A stretch of DNA of 24,191 nt from an uncultured Eggerthellaceae bacterium (GCA_910588945.1 CAJUSF010000061.1:1-24191); one strand, 5' to 3'. Numbered from the stretch's first letter, positions 1 through 7,793 are shown. Program-made: numbers and translations. The notes: generated by a model from the sequence alone, not told the origin.

Positions 1-461
1 CAAAGGCGGATGCGAGACAAGTCGAGCAAAGGTCAGACCATATCTTGGCCGACAGTAGGTGCGCGAGTCATCGCATCCGCCACCCTGATGAACGCATCAC
101 AGATGCGCAGTGAATATTATCCCAATGTAGGTGCGCATGCGTCCTTCGCTCGTGTCAAGTCATCGCAAACAATCGCTTAACGCGATTCTTTGCTTTTGGT
201 TGCTATCGCAACACCTTGACACTCGCGGTTCGCGGTGTGTATCTGACAATACACCCCGAATCTATGCGCACGCTTTTATTCTAAAGAGACAGGAACTGTC
301 TTTAAGAAAGCCGCGAGGCTTTCCATAAATGAAGCAAGGGAGAAAGCGAAAGCTTTCGAGCGCAGCGACACTATTCCATGGGATGCAGATTGCTGTTGAA
401 TTATGAAAAGGGATGGGTATTTTTCATCACCCAAAATGAGACAGTACTCGACCCCTTTCCC
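1..461. other. Gene-free, hairpin-rich region downstream of the BTAD regulator
   Basis: No convincing gene lies here; the short ORFs have no ribosome site and no recognisable family. The stretch is dense in perfect inverted repeats: 5-15 with 71-81 (11 bp, 55-base interval); 93-98 with 102-107; 152-159 with 215-222 enclosing 165-176/182-193 (one C-C mismatch) and 199-203/208-212; 234-240 with 249-255; 287-292 with 296-301; 306-312 with 317-323 (GCGA loop); 342-347 with 352-357 (GAAA loop). The last two have GNRA loops when read on the plus strand. The 152-222 block can fold as a three-way junction. The decamer GTAGGTGCGC occurs at 55 and again at 127. A structured RNA or cis-acting leader is possible, but I match it to no known family. 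Confidence 0.45.
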
Positions 462-3128
462 CTATTCGAACACCTCTTCGCATTCGATTATCGAACGATA
501 GAGCTCCATCACCTTCATCGAAGGATCGATCCCAAGCTCCTCGGAAAGAAATCTCCTGCACGTGAAGTAGGTCTCAAGCGCGCCGCCGCGTTGGTTCGAA
601 GAGATCTGTGCCTCCATCAGCGCAATGTAGGCATCCTCACGCTTGTCGTTTCGTCTTATCGCTTCACGCGCGAACCATAGCGCGCCTCTGGGCTCACCCA
701 TTGAATTCAAGCGTGCGGAGGTTGCGATCAGCCCGTCGATAAGACTTTCACGATACTTATCGCGCAGAAGATCGATCTCATCATTGCCGATAAGACTCGG
801 AAGCAGATCCTCAGAAAACTCCTCGCTTACCTGAGAATACAGCATTTCCCAAGAAATGGGATTCTCGGAACCGAACAGAAGCGTTCGACACAGCTCGTCA
901 AATCTTACGATATCGCTTTGCAGATAACGCCCATCCAGTCTGCATCCGCTCTGCGTACGTATGAGATACGGACAGGAACCGTTGTAGCTAAGCGCCTTTT
1001 TCAGCTGCGACCAGACACTGTAGAAGTTGCGCTTGTAGGTATCCACGTCTCCCTCAGGCCAAAGCATCTTTACGATCTGCGACTTGGAGACCTCACGCCC
1101 CCTGTTGATAACAAGCATCGCCAACAAAAGCTTGGTCTTCTTACGGCTGAGCATCTTCGTAGCGATAAGCTCATCGCCGATCCTGACCTGCATTCCTCCG
1201 AAAAGGTCCACGTGAAGGGCCGGTATGTTGTTCTTCATCAAAGAGCCGCTGTCTTTGACCTCGATACGCCTGAACGGATCGGGATTCGAGCGTTGGAACT
1301 CAAGTTTTGTCTCTATCCCGCTCGTAAGGTATCTCCTGTAATCCTCGCGCTGTTGTAAGAGATCCGCCTTGGCGCGATGCGACAGCGTCTCAAATCCTGC
1401 ATCGATAGCTGAAGGATCGAACTTTGGGAGAAGCGTTGAGATCTCATCTATCGCTTGAATTGCAAGCATGCCGAACAGATCGACGCGATCCTCCGATGCG
1501 CGCAGCACATCGATCGCAAGCATGCATACTGATGCAACATCACCTGACGATATCGAAACATTTTCTCTGCCGAAAAACGGGGATCTGCCGGCTGCATCCG
1601 AGCACAGCGATATCGCCTCTTCCAATGTCCATGCGATCTCGAGCAAAAATGTGTTGCGACTAAGGTCTACACCGCTGCCATTTGCAGTGGGACCCGATGA
1701 CGAGGTCGCAGCCGATGTTGTCATAAGAGCGTATTCGCTCTGAAGCACAAAGGGCTTATCCGCAGGATCAGAGTGAGCGAACTTGGCCATCTTCTTCCAA
1801 TCGACAGCATCATAAAGAGTCTGGGAATCCATGCCTTTAAGCTCCATGGACCCACCCTCGCCCAAGAAAGAGAACGCCTCTGGCAGCGAGGGAGCATCGC
1901 CGATAAGACACAACAGCACCGCAGCGCATATCCTCTCCTCCGCGCGCGCCGCGCTCGATCGCAAAAGGCGCCGTGCGTGCTTAACAGCCTGCTCTTCATC
2001 ACATAAAAGATACGACCCCCAAGCCTTGATAGCGGAAAGCGCTTCGTACAGACCCGAGGCTCCTCTTCGCGATGCATCATGCAGCTTCACGCACGAAAGC
2101 GGATCGAGCGAGACAAGCATCTTCCATCCGCAGCGAGCGAGCCATTTCGCGCTGCCGCCCTTTGTGGCATAGACATCCATTACCTCGCATGCGCGCGATG
2201 TCTTTAGGTCATCACAAAGCCAATCTGCGATAGCCGAGGACAGCTTATCGCGATCGCTGTAAAGCGAAGCCAATAAGACCTCATCCATCTTCGAGCAGAA
2301 TATCGAAGCGATATCATAGACGCTCACATCCGGCGCGGAGTACGACTTCGTCCTAGACTCCACCCCGAGCATGGGATAGTCGCTTTCTAGTATCGACGCG
2401 ATCTCATCGATGTGCTCCCTTGTCACGAAGTGCGCAAGCGAGTCGATCATTCCGCTGCGCCCCAGAAGCAGGATCAACATCGAGAGCTTGATCTCCTTTG
2501 GAAGGTCCTCATCGCGAAGTCCACGAAGCATGGTAAATGTCGCATCATCGCCCCATATATTGCACGCAATCCGCTCGTTAGGCTTTATGCGATCGCGCCA
2601 GTCCTCCCCGATCCCTCCGCGCAACTCCTCGATCGTGAGCTCATTGTCGGTAACCATGAGATCTTTGGGATGCACAACAAATCTATCGAGCTGGAGACCG
2701 GAAAATGTGTCGGCCGAAGGCGTACACGTAACAACGACCTCGCATTCGATCTCAAGAAGGGAATTCATCAGTTCGCTCAAAAGCTCGCAGCGATGCGGGT
2801 CCATCGATGGAACATCCTCGAAAACGGCAAGCTGAATATTGGGATCACAGGACATGATGCCTGAATACAGAATCCCCGCATCAAGATCGCGAAGAAAGCA
2901 AGGCGATGTGCATCTGATCCAGAAAACATGCTGAAAACCGAAGACTATGTTTGCGTATTCGTAGGCTACATTCGACTTGCCGAAACCAGTGGGTGCCACT
3001 ATAAAGCGGGAAACGTGCCTATCTTTGAGCAGGGATCCCACAATGTCGGGCCTTGAAACATAGCGCTTGCCGATGACACCGAGCGGTCGAGTGCCTCTAC
3101 AGTTGCAGGTCTCCATGAACGTGGGCAT
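462..3128 (-). CDS. Large transcriptional regulator: N-terminal P-loop ATPase, C-terminal winged helix and BTAD
   Basis: The protein is about 888 aa. It has a Walker A motif (APTGFGKS, about residues 45-52), a long helical middle, and a C-terminal module. That module starts near residue 635 with an OmpR/SARP-type winged helix (around LLLAMLVINRGREVSKSQIV) and ends with a helical bacterial transcriptional activation domain (GALWFAREAI...ELGIDPS). The parts are those of AfsR/SARP and MalT-like regulators, but the DNA-binding/BTAD module is at the C-terminus instead of the N-terminus. The ATG at 3128 is preferred because a GGGGA lies six bases upstream; an upstream ATG at 3155 has no clear ribosome site. 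The target genes are unknown, and no catabolic or secondary-metabolite cluster is adjacent. By family it should be a signal-responsive activator in the cytoplasm. No good terminator is visible just after the stop. Confidence 0.85.
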   Translation of the reverse strand: MPTFMETCNCRGTRPLGVIGKRYVSRPDIVGSLLKDRHVSRFIVAPTGFGKSNVAYEYANIVFGFQHVFWIRCTSPCFLRDLDAGILYSGIMSCDPNIQLAVFEDVPSMDPHRCELLSELMNSLLEIECEVVVTCTPSADTFSGLQLDRFVVHPKDLMVTDNELTIEELRGGIGEDWRDRIKPNERIACNIWGDDATFTMLRGLRDEDLPKEIKLSMLILLLGRSGMIDSLAHFVTREHIDEIASILESDYPMLGVESRTKSYSAPDVSVYDIASIFCSKMDEVLLASLYSDRDKLSSAIADWLCDDLKTSRACEVMDVYATKGGSAKWLARCGWKMLVSLDPLSCVKLHDASRRGASGLYEALSAIKAWGSYLLCDEEQAVKHARRLLRSSAARAEERICAAVLLCLIGDAPSLPEAFSFLGEGGSMELKGMDSQTLYDAVDWKKMAKFAHSDPADKPFVLQSEYALMTTSAATSSSGPTANGSGVDLSRNTFLLEIAWTLEEAISLCSDAAGRSPFFGRENVSISSGDVASVCMLAIDVLRASEDRVDLFGMLAIQAIDEISTLLPKFDPSAIDAGFETLSHRAKADLLQQREDYRRYLTSGIETKLEFQRSNPDPFRRIEVKDSGSLMKNNIPALHVDLFGGMQVRIGDELIATKMLSRKKTKLLLAMLVINRGREVSKSQIVKMLWPEGDVDTYKRNFYSVWSQLKKALSYNGSCPYLIRTQSGCRLDGRYLQSDIVRFDELCRTLLFGSENPISWEMLYSQVSEEFSEDLLPSLIGNDEIDLLRDKYRESLIDGLIATSARLNSMGEPRGALWFAREAIRRNDKREDAYIALMEAQISSNQRGGALETYFTCRRFLSEELGIDPSMKVMELYRSIIECEEVFE

Positions 3129-3195
3129 AACATTTCCCCGCATCCTAACCAACATCTCGACCCAAACAGCACCCGATAATATGAAAGGCTCGTTT

Positions 3196-3324
3196 ATGAC
3201 GTCAAGGTCGCACTCGAACGCCGAAATCTATGACGACATCCATACGCTTGCAAACCTGCGCGGCATAATCAGGAAAAAGACTATGCGTGAAGAAACCCGA
3301 CAAAGCAGCTCGATGCCGAACTAG
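3196..3324 (+). CDS. Possible small protein, 42 aa
   Basis: This is a short plus-strand ORF between the divergently placed regulator start and a terminator hairpin. The predicted peptide is polar, with a plausible helix (AEIYDDIHTLANLRGIIRKK), and is unlike a random shadow frame. A GAAAGG lies seven bases before the ATG at 3196, which decides this start over the ATG at 3181. The bidirectional hairpin at 3382-3412 sits about 57 bases after its stop. Against it: no family is recognised, the frame stays open upstream into the regulator gene, and no promoter is evident. It may instead be untranslated leader of the BTAD regulator on the other strand. Confidence 0.25.
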   Translation: MTSRSHSNAEIYDDIHTLANLRGIIRKKTMREETRQSSSMPN

Positions 3325-3381
3325 AAAAGCACACGATCATCGATCCAAAGGCGAACCGAGCAAGTTTGTCCGCTGAACACA

Positions 3382-3412
3382 AAAGGACCCCGAATGATCT
3401 TCGGGGTCCTTT
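3382..3412 (-). terminator. Intrinsic terminator of the MarR-like gene
   Basis: A perfect 13-bp stem (3382-3394 with 3400-3412) closes a five-base loop. Read on the minus strand it ends in CCTTTTG, 74 bases after the stop of the MarR-like gene. The stem is A/T-flanked on both sides, so it could also stop plus-strand transcription. Confidence 0.8.
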
Positions 3413-3485
3413 CTCGCCGATAGCTCAGCAGGTGGATATCCACGCGTCGCACCTCAGCTGTCAGCTGCTTAATGGCGATAACATC

Positions 3486-4076
3486 TTATTTGAACACGAA
3501 TACGTACTTCGAGCCATTGTTCTCATGATCATGCTTACAGCAATGCTTCTTGTCTTGTCCACCTTCCTTGCCATGATGCTTGCAGCAGCATTTTTCACCT
3601 CGACGAGCGCCGTGGTGGCGACGTTGCTTCTTCTCTATGCGCGAATAGTCCACGCCCAAGCCCTCGCAGGTATCGCTGATCTTCTCGGTGATGGAAATGA
3701 GGCTGGCGATCTCCTCATCGCTGAGCTGCTCTAAGATCGCATCCGCCGCGCGATCCTCGGCATCCATGCGCTTCTTGATGACCTCGGTGCCCTTATCGGT
3801 GAGTGACATGGCAAATGCAAACTCGGGATCTTCGATAGAGATGTAGCCGTTGCACTGCGCTTTCTTCGCAACATGACGAAGGTTCTTTCCGCACCAACCA
3901 AGGATCTTCTCTGCGGTCTTCTTGTTGATCTTGCCTTCCTCGCCGAATTTGTAGATCACTTTGAGAAGAGCGCCTTGGCCCTTCTTGAAGCTTTTCGGCC
4001 CGAAATCGCGCATAGCGAGCTTCGAGTAGTTGGAGGCGCGCTTCAACGAATGAAGCGCTTTGGTTGAATTGTCCAT
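3486..4076 (-). CDS. MarR-like winged-helix regulator with Cys/His-rich C-terminal tail
   Basis: The protein is 196 aa. Residues about 30-110 read as a MarR-type winged helix: GQGALLKVIYKF, then a recognition-helix region with KKTAEKILGWCGKNLRHVAKK, then a wing ending in FAMSLTDKGTEVI. This is followed by a helical dimerisation segment (AEDRAADAILEQLSDEEIASLI). After residue 150 the tail is very rich in Cys, His and Lys: C163-165, H167-168, H178, C179-180, H182 and H184. That spacing suggests metal or thiol chemistry, which is an inference. The start at 4076 has AAAGGA nine bases upstream; an in-frame ATG at 4085 would touch that site and the frame also extends upstream without support. It lies downstream of the ABC importer genes but 284 bases away, so it probably has its own promoter. 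The gene ends before a strong terminator. Confidence 0.8.
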   Translation of the reverse strand: MDNSTKALHSLKRASNYSKLAMRDFGPKSFKKGQGALLKVIYKFGEEGKINKKTAEKILGWCGKNLRHVAKKAQCNGYISIEDPEFAFAMSLTDKGTEVIKKRMDAEDRAADAILEQLSDEEIASLISITEKISDTCEGLGVDYSRIEKKQRRHHGARRGEKCCCKHHGKEGGQDKKHCCKHDHENNGSKYVFVFK

Positions 4077-4132
4077 TGGAATCATTCCTTTCGACGCCAC
4101 ACAAGGACGCCAATCCAAAACGTATACATAGT

Positions 4133-4142
4133 CCGCATGCGG
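4133..4142. promoter_or_regulatory. Perfect palindrome upstream of the MarR-like gene
   Basis: CCGCATGCGG is a perfect 10-bp palindrome 56 bases upstream of the regulator start. On the minus strand it is followed within nine bases by TATACG, a possible -10, so it would fall in the promoter spacer. MarR proteins often repress themselves through such dyads. Assignment as an operator is inference. Confidence 0.25.
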
Positions 4143-4260
4143 CAAGCAGAATTGACGAAAGATGCCGGCAACATAGATACCATGAACACCAATATGTGGG
4201 CCGTATGAAGGACTAAGATCATTATGCTCCGCCGATTTGACTGCGCCGAGCTAATACAGA

Positions 4261-4298
4261 GATTTTGAAACTGAAACGTGATTTTGAGGTTGAAAGAC
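4261..4298. repeat. Two imperfect 19-base direct repeats upstream of the MarR-like gene
   Basis: GATTTTGAAACTGAAACGT (4261-4279) is followed directly by GATTTTGAGGTTGAAAGAC (4280-4298). The first eight bases are identical and 14 of 19 match overall. They lie in the gap between the permease gene and the MarR-like gene, about 185-220 bases upstream of the latter's start. The near two-turn helical period would fit a regulator binding one face of DNA, but no known site is recognised. Confidence 0.4.
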
Positions 4299-4360
4299 GG
4301 TTGAATCAGCGAATACAACGAACGCAATGTCGGCGTCTAAAGAGTAAAAACTCAGGCGTC

Positions 4361-5086
4361 TTAAGCCTTGTTGAGCCGTCGCTCTGCCAGATAGAATGCC
4401 TCATAGATGATGACACCCATGATCGCCATCGCCACTATTCCGGCGAACATCCTTGTGTATTCCAAAAGCGACCAAGAATGCATGATGTAATACCCAAGCC
4501 CTGTCGACCCCGCCATCGACTCAGCGATGAAAAGGATAGCCACAGCGGTTCCTGTGGTGACGCGAAGCGCTGTGAACAACGCCGGCAACGTCGCGGGAAG
4601 CACAACGTTCGTGAAGGTCTGAAGCCTGCTCGCACCGAGCGAACGCACGGCCATCATGGCTGATTCAGGAATCGAGCGCGCGGCATCGCGCATGGAAACG
4701 ACCATCTGGAAGAGCACGGCTATGCTGATGATGACGATCTTTCCTTCCCCGCCGAGTCCGAAAAATACGAAGATCACGGGCAAAAATACGATCTTGGGGA
4801 TCGGATAGAGGATGTAGAGGATAGGCTCAATGATACGATCAGCTCTCTGCGAGCGCCCTAGGATGAGCCCGATAGGCGCACCGAGCGCAGTGCCGATCAA
4901 CATCGATGCCAAAATGCGCCAGAAGCTCGTGAAGAAATCGGGAGTAATGGAGGCGGCGTTGTCTATGAGGACAGGGATTGTGGCATCGGGCGTGGGAAGC
5001 GCAGGTGAATCGACGGCTGCCCCTAAGGCCCACCACAGCACCAGCACAGCAACGGTTCCCCAAATGTAGCCAAAGACCCTTCTCAT
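4361..5086 (-). CDS. ABC importer permease, SsuC/TauC type
   Basis: The inner-membrane subunit is 241 aa, the usual length for this family. Hydrophobic segments lie near residues 5-25, 58-77, 96-112, 117-130, about 165-190 and 210-230. The BPD_transp_1 coupling (EAA) loop is visible as AVRSLGASRLQTF...VVLP at about 146-164. It would form the channel of a nitrate/sulfonate/taurine-family importer with the ATPase and binding protein encoded just upstream. The start ATG overlaps the ATPase stop by four bases (ATGA), indicating translational coupling. It is the last gene of the three-gene operon. No convincing terminator follows: only a 4-bp hairpin near 4346-4357. The substrate cannot be told from the permease. 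Confidence 0.9.
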   Translation of the reverse strand: MRRVFGYIWGTVAVLVLWWALGAAVDSPALPTPDATIPVLIDNAASITPDFFTSFWRILASMLIGTALGAPIGLILGRSQRADRIIEPILYILYPIPKIVFLPVIFVFFGLGGEGKIVIISIAVLFQMVVSMRDAARSIPESAMMAVRSLGASRLQTFTNVVLPATLPALFTALRVTTGTAVAILFIAESMAGSTGLGYYIMHSWSLLEYTRMFAGIVAMAIMGVIIYEAFYLAERRLNKA

Positions 5087-5892
5087 GCTACACCTTCGCC
5101 TTCTTCAAGTTGGCATGACGCATCAAGAGCGCACTTCTCGGGCTTTTTCTCCATCAAGAGTAAGCGGATCTCGTCGCACCTGTCGTGGAAGGTTGCGCTT
5201 TGCCTATACGAAACGCTCCCCATCTCGGAATTGTCGATCTGTGCGATGACCTTTCCCGGACGCGAATCCATTATAACGATGCGCTCACCCAAAAAGACCG
5301 CCTCTTCGATCGAGTGCGTGACCATGATCTGGGCATAGCCTTTCTCGCTCCAGAGCTCGAGCAACATATCCTGGATCTGTTCGCGGAGCAGCGAATCAAG
5401 CGCAGATAGCGGCTCGTCCATTAACAGCAGATCGACATCAAGCGTAAGTGCACGGGCGAGCGCGAGACGCTGCTTCATGCCACCAGATAGCTGGCTTGGA
5501 TACGACCGCGCGAATTCCCCAAGGCCGAGCGAGCCGAGCACAGATGCTGCCTTTTGGCTGCGCTCACGGCGCGCAACATGACGCATCTTGAGTCCCAGCT
5601 CAGCATTCGCTTGAACGCTTTTCCATGGCAGGATCCCAAAATCCTGCGGAATGAAAGCCGTTTCACTTCGCGGTTTGTCGATGGGTGCCCCATCAATGAA
5701 AACGCTTCCGGATGTGGGCGAAATGAGTCCACACGCCATTTTCAGGAGGGACGATTTCCCGCAACCGGAAGGCCCGATGATCGCCACAGAGGCGCCGGAT
5801 TCTACCGAGAAGGACAACCCGTCGAGTGCCTGAACCTCGTTGTTGTCCTTCCTGTAAACAAGGAAAACGTTGTCGAATGAGAGCTCGCGCAT
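5083..5892 (-). CDS. ABC importer ATP-binding protein, SsuB/TauB type
   Basis: This cytoplasmic ATPase of 269 aa powers the adjacent importer. All the motifs are intact: Walker A GPSGCGKS (40-47), Q-loop at about Q83, signature LSGGM (135-139), Walker B LLLMDEP (155-161), D-loop SALD, and switch His at about 193 (VTHSIEEAV). The IPQDFGILPW segment and overall size fit the nitrate/sulfonate/taurine subfamily. The C-terminal 25 residues are a Cys- and Glu-containing extension without known function. The start lies nine bases after the stop of the binding protein gene, with AAAGG overlapping that gene's end. It overlaps the permease start by four bases, so the three proteins should be made together. 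Confidence 0.93.
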   Translation of the reverse strand: MRELSFDNVFLVYRKDNNEVQALDGLSFSVESGASVAIIGPSGCGKSSLLKMACGLISPTSGSVFIDGAPIDKPRSETAFIPQDFGILPWKSVQANAELGLKMRHVARRERSQKAASVLGSLGLGEFARSYPSQLSGGMKQRLALARALTLDVDLLLMDEPLSALDSLLREQIQDMLLELWSEKGYAQIMVTHSIEEAVFLGERIVIMDSRPGKVIAQIDNSEMGSVSYRQSATFHDRCDEIRLLLMEKKPEKCALDASCQLEEGEGVA

Positions 5893-5901
5893 GGATCGAG
5901 G

Positions 5902-6966
5902 TTAATCCTTTGAGATCTTACCTGTGGCCTCGTCGTATGATGCGTTATCGCCGCCGTAGCCCTTAGTGCGCATCCATTCGATCTGCTTCTCCACAATGTC
6001 GGAAGACGGATGCGCTAAAGTCTCAGCCTCGATCGCCTTGGGATAATCGCTTATCGGGTAGACATCCGCGATATCAGCGTTGATGTTGGCTTTCTCGATC
6101 AGAAGTGCCCTGTATGCGTCCTTATTGGCGGCGATCATATCAACGGCCTCATCCCATGCCTTTGCCACCGCAATGATGGTATCAGCATGCTCATCGGCGA
6201 ACGCAACGCGTGAGACCATTACAGATTGGGAGATGTTATCGCCCTGGGTGTCATCGGCAAGAAGCTTCATTCCGCTGTTCTCGCCAAGCTCAAGAAGAGA
6301 TGCGGGAAGCGCGGCCGCACCAATGTTGCCGCTAGCCATCAAAGAGAAACGCTCAGGCAAGGATGCCACTTCAACTGTGGCGATCGCATCTGGAGCGAGA
6401 CCGTTGCGCTCGAGGAGTATGTCGAACACATACTCCGGCACGGTGTTCGCAGCTGCACCGACGGCATACTTATCGGAGTCAGGCTCGCTCGCAACATATT
6501 CGGCCATCTCGGATAGCGTGGAATAAGGAGCATCGGCGTTGGTCATGATGCCGAACCTTCCCTGATCGGGAGTCGTTCCGAGCGTGATCCAGTCGATCTC
6601 GACATCAGCGCCAGACTCGGTGAGCTTCACCGCACGCATGATATCGGTCATGGCCATATCTACCTCACCTGCGGTGATGGCGGCAGACAGACTCGGAGCG
6701 GAGTCGAATACGACGATCTCGGCATCTATACCGTTGGTCTCGAAAAGACCTTCCTGCTGCGCCACCCACGCGGGAAGGATATCTTCTGTAGGCATGGTTC
6801 CGATACGTACGGTCTTGACATCATCAGAGGTCGACGACGAGCTTTGAGCCGATCCGGACGTAGATGCCGAACAACCGGCCAAAGCGAGCATGAAAGCGCA
6901 AAGCGCAAACGCAACGATGACAGAAATTGCCTTCGCTGACGGCTTTCTCAAAGACGATCGATTCAC
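5902..6966 (-). CDS. ABC importer substrate-binding lipoprotein, SsuA/TauA/NMT1-like
   Basis: The protein is 354 aa with a signal peptide and lipobox LAGC; Cys32 is the predicted lipidated residue, so it should be anchored outside the membrane. The mature part begins VRIGTMPTEDILPAWVAQQEGLF, the typical opening of periplasmic-binding type 2 proteins of the NMT1/SsuA/TauA group. The AGEVDMAMTD segment is the usual second ligand-site strand. Known relatives bind sulfonates, taurine, nitrate or thiamine precursors; the sequence does not tell which. The start is a GTG at 6966, chosen because AGGAG lies seven bases upstream. It is the first gene of the operon, divergent from ogt across 169 bases, so a promoter should lie in that interval. 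Confidence 0.9.
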   Translation of the reverse strand: MNRSSLRKPSAKAISVIVAFALCAFMLALAGCSASTSGSAQSSSSTSDDVKTVRIGTMPTEDILPAWVAQQEGLFETNGIDAEIVVFDSAPSLSAAITAGEVDMAMTDIMRAVKLTESGADVEIDWITLGTTPDQGRFGIMTNADAPYSTLSEMAEYVASEPDSDKYAVGAAANTVPEYVFDILLERNGLAPDAIATVEVASLPERFSLMASGNIGAAALPASLLELGENSGMKLLADDTQGDNISQSVMVSRVAFADEHADTIIAVAKAWDEAVDMIAANKDAYRALLIEKANINADIADVYPISDYPKAIEAETLAHPSSDIVEKQIEWMRTKGYGGDNASYDEATGKISKD

Positions 6967-7087
6967 TTGGGGCTCCTATCATTGATAAACATATAAGGCA
7001 GATATCGCCACATCGATTGCAAAAAAGTGGGCGACATCAATAAACAAAGATGATAGCCTAAATACGAATGCGGGTTTGCGTCGCTTA

Positions 7088-7097
7088 CCGTATACGG
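7088..7097. promoter_or_regulatory. Perfect palindrome upstream of ogt
   Basis: CCGTATACGG is a perfect 10-bp palindrome 39 bases before the ogt start, in the divergent interval shared with the ABC operon. It contains TATACG, which could itself be a -10 element (a TTGCGT lies about nine bases upstream, too close for a standard -35). The role is uncertain. Confidence 0.25.
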
Positions 7098-7135
7098 AAG
7101 AGGTCGACAGGCAAACAAGCGGAAAAGGAGAAAAC

Positions 7136-7681
7136 ATGATCTATCTCTATGACTACTGCTCCCCTTTGGGAAAGATCTCGCTCGCAAGCGATGGCGATGC
7201 GCTCTGTGGACTCTGGTTCGAAGACCAGAAGTACTTTCAGTCAAATCTAGTGAAGCGCGTGCTCGGCGATGGAGTCGATGAGAACGATGCCGAGGCACAG
7301 CGCATCATCGTCGATGACGCCTCCGACATCTCAGGGATAGAGCGCGCCGCAGCTTGGCTTGATGCATATTTCAACGGCGAGCGCATGGATGAAGCATGCA
7401 AGATAAGCCTTCATGGAAGCCCTTTTCAGGAGCTTGTATGGGACGAACTCACCAAGATCGGCTACGGGCAGATGACGACATACGGAGATATCGCTAAATC
7501 GCTTGAGAAAAGATGCGGGCGGCCTATGTCGGCCCGCGCTGTGGGGTCTGCTGTCGGCAAAAACCCGATATCGATCATCGTTCCATGCCATCGCGTGGTG
7601 GGAGCAAGTGGTAGTCTCACCGGGTATGCGGGCGGACTGGAGCGCAAGAGGTACCTGCTTGAGCTCGAAGGAGCGATCTAG
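7136..7681 (+). CDS. ogt: Methylated-DNA--protein-cysteine methyltransferase
   Basis: The 181-aa protein directly reverses O6-methylguanine (and O4-methylthymine) damage by moving the alkyl group to its own Cys in a suicide reaction. The active-site motif PCHRV is at residues 150-154 (acceptor Cys151). The helix-turn-helix region before it reads TTYGDIAKSLEKR with the arginine finger in SARAVGSAVGKNPI. The Ogt/MGMT C-terminal GYAGGLERKRYLLELEG follows. The start ATG at 7136 has AAGGAG five bases upstream; an in-frame ATG at 7076 has no such site. It is the only confident plus-strand gene in the window and stands alone, so it probably has its own promoter in the divergent interval. No adaptive-response (Ada) domain is attached. 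Confidence 0.96.
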   Translation: MIYLYDYCSPLGKISLASDGDALCGLWFEDQKYFQSNLVKRVLGDGVDENDAEAQRIIVDDASDISGIERAAAWLDAYFNGERMDEACKISLHGSPFQELVWDELTKIGYGQMTTYGDIAKSLEKRCGRPMSARAVGSAVGKNPISIIVPCHRVVGASGSLTGYAGGLERKRYLLELEGAI

Positions 7682-7793
7682 CGCCGATCATCGCAAGCGA
7701 CCGGCAGACATCGCGTGCATGCAAAAGCAAATACATTGAGAGTGTCCGAGTCCTGGATGCTCACACGCCTTGCCCCTGCATCACCGTGCTACT

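Noticed and set aside
1..90. Minus-strand AGGGTGG near the inverted repeat, resembling a T-box
   Set aside because: The bases after AGGGTGG read CGGATGCG instead of NACCGCG, and no stem I or specifier loop could be identified.
131..328. 65-codon plus-strand ORF in the hairpin-rich left end
   Set aside because: It runs through several hairpins, lacks a ribosome site and resembles no protein.
3415..3480. tRNA-like start (GCCGATAGCTCAGCAGG) just after the terminator
   Set aside because: The D-arm-like stretch is not followed by a matching acceptor stem, anticodon arm or a GTTCGAATC T-arm.
4330..4362. Possible terminator of the ABC importer operon
   Set aside because: Only a 4-bp stem (GAGT/ACTC) forms; the GCGTCT copies on either side are direct, not inverted, repeats.
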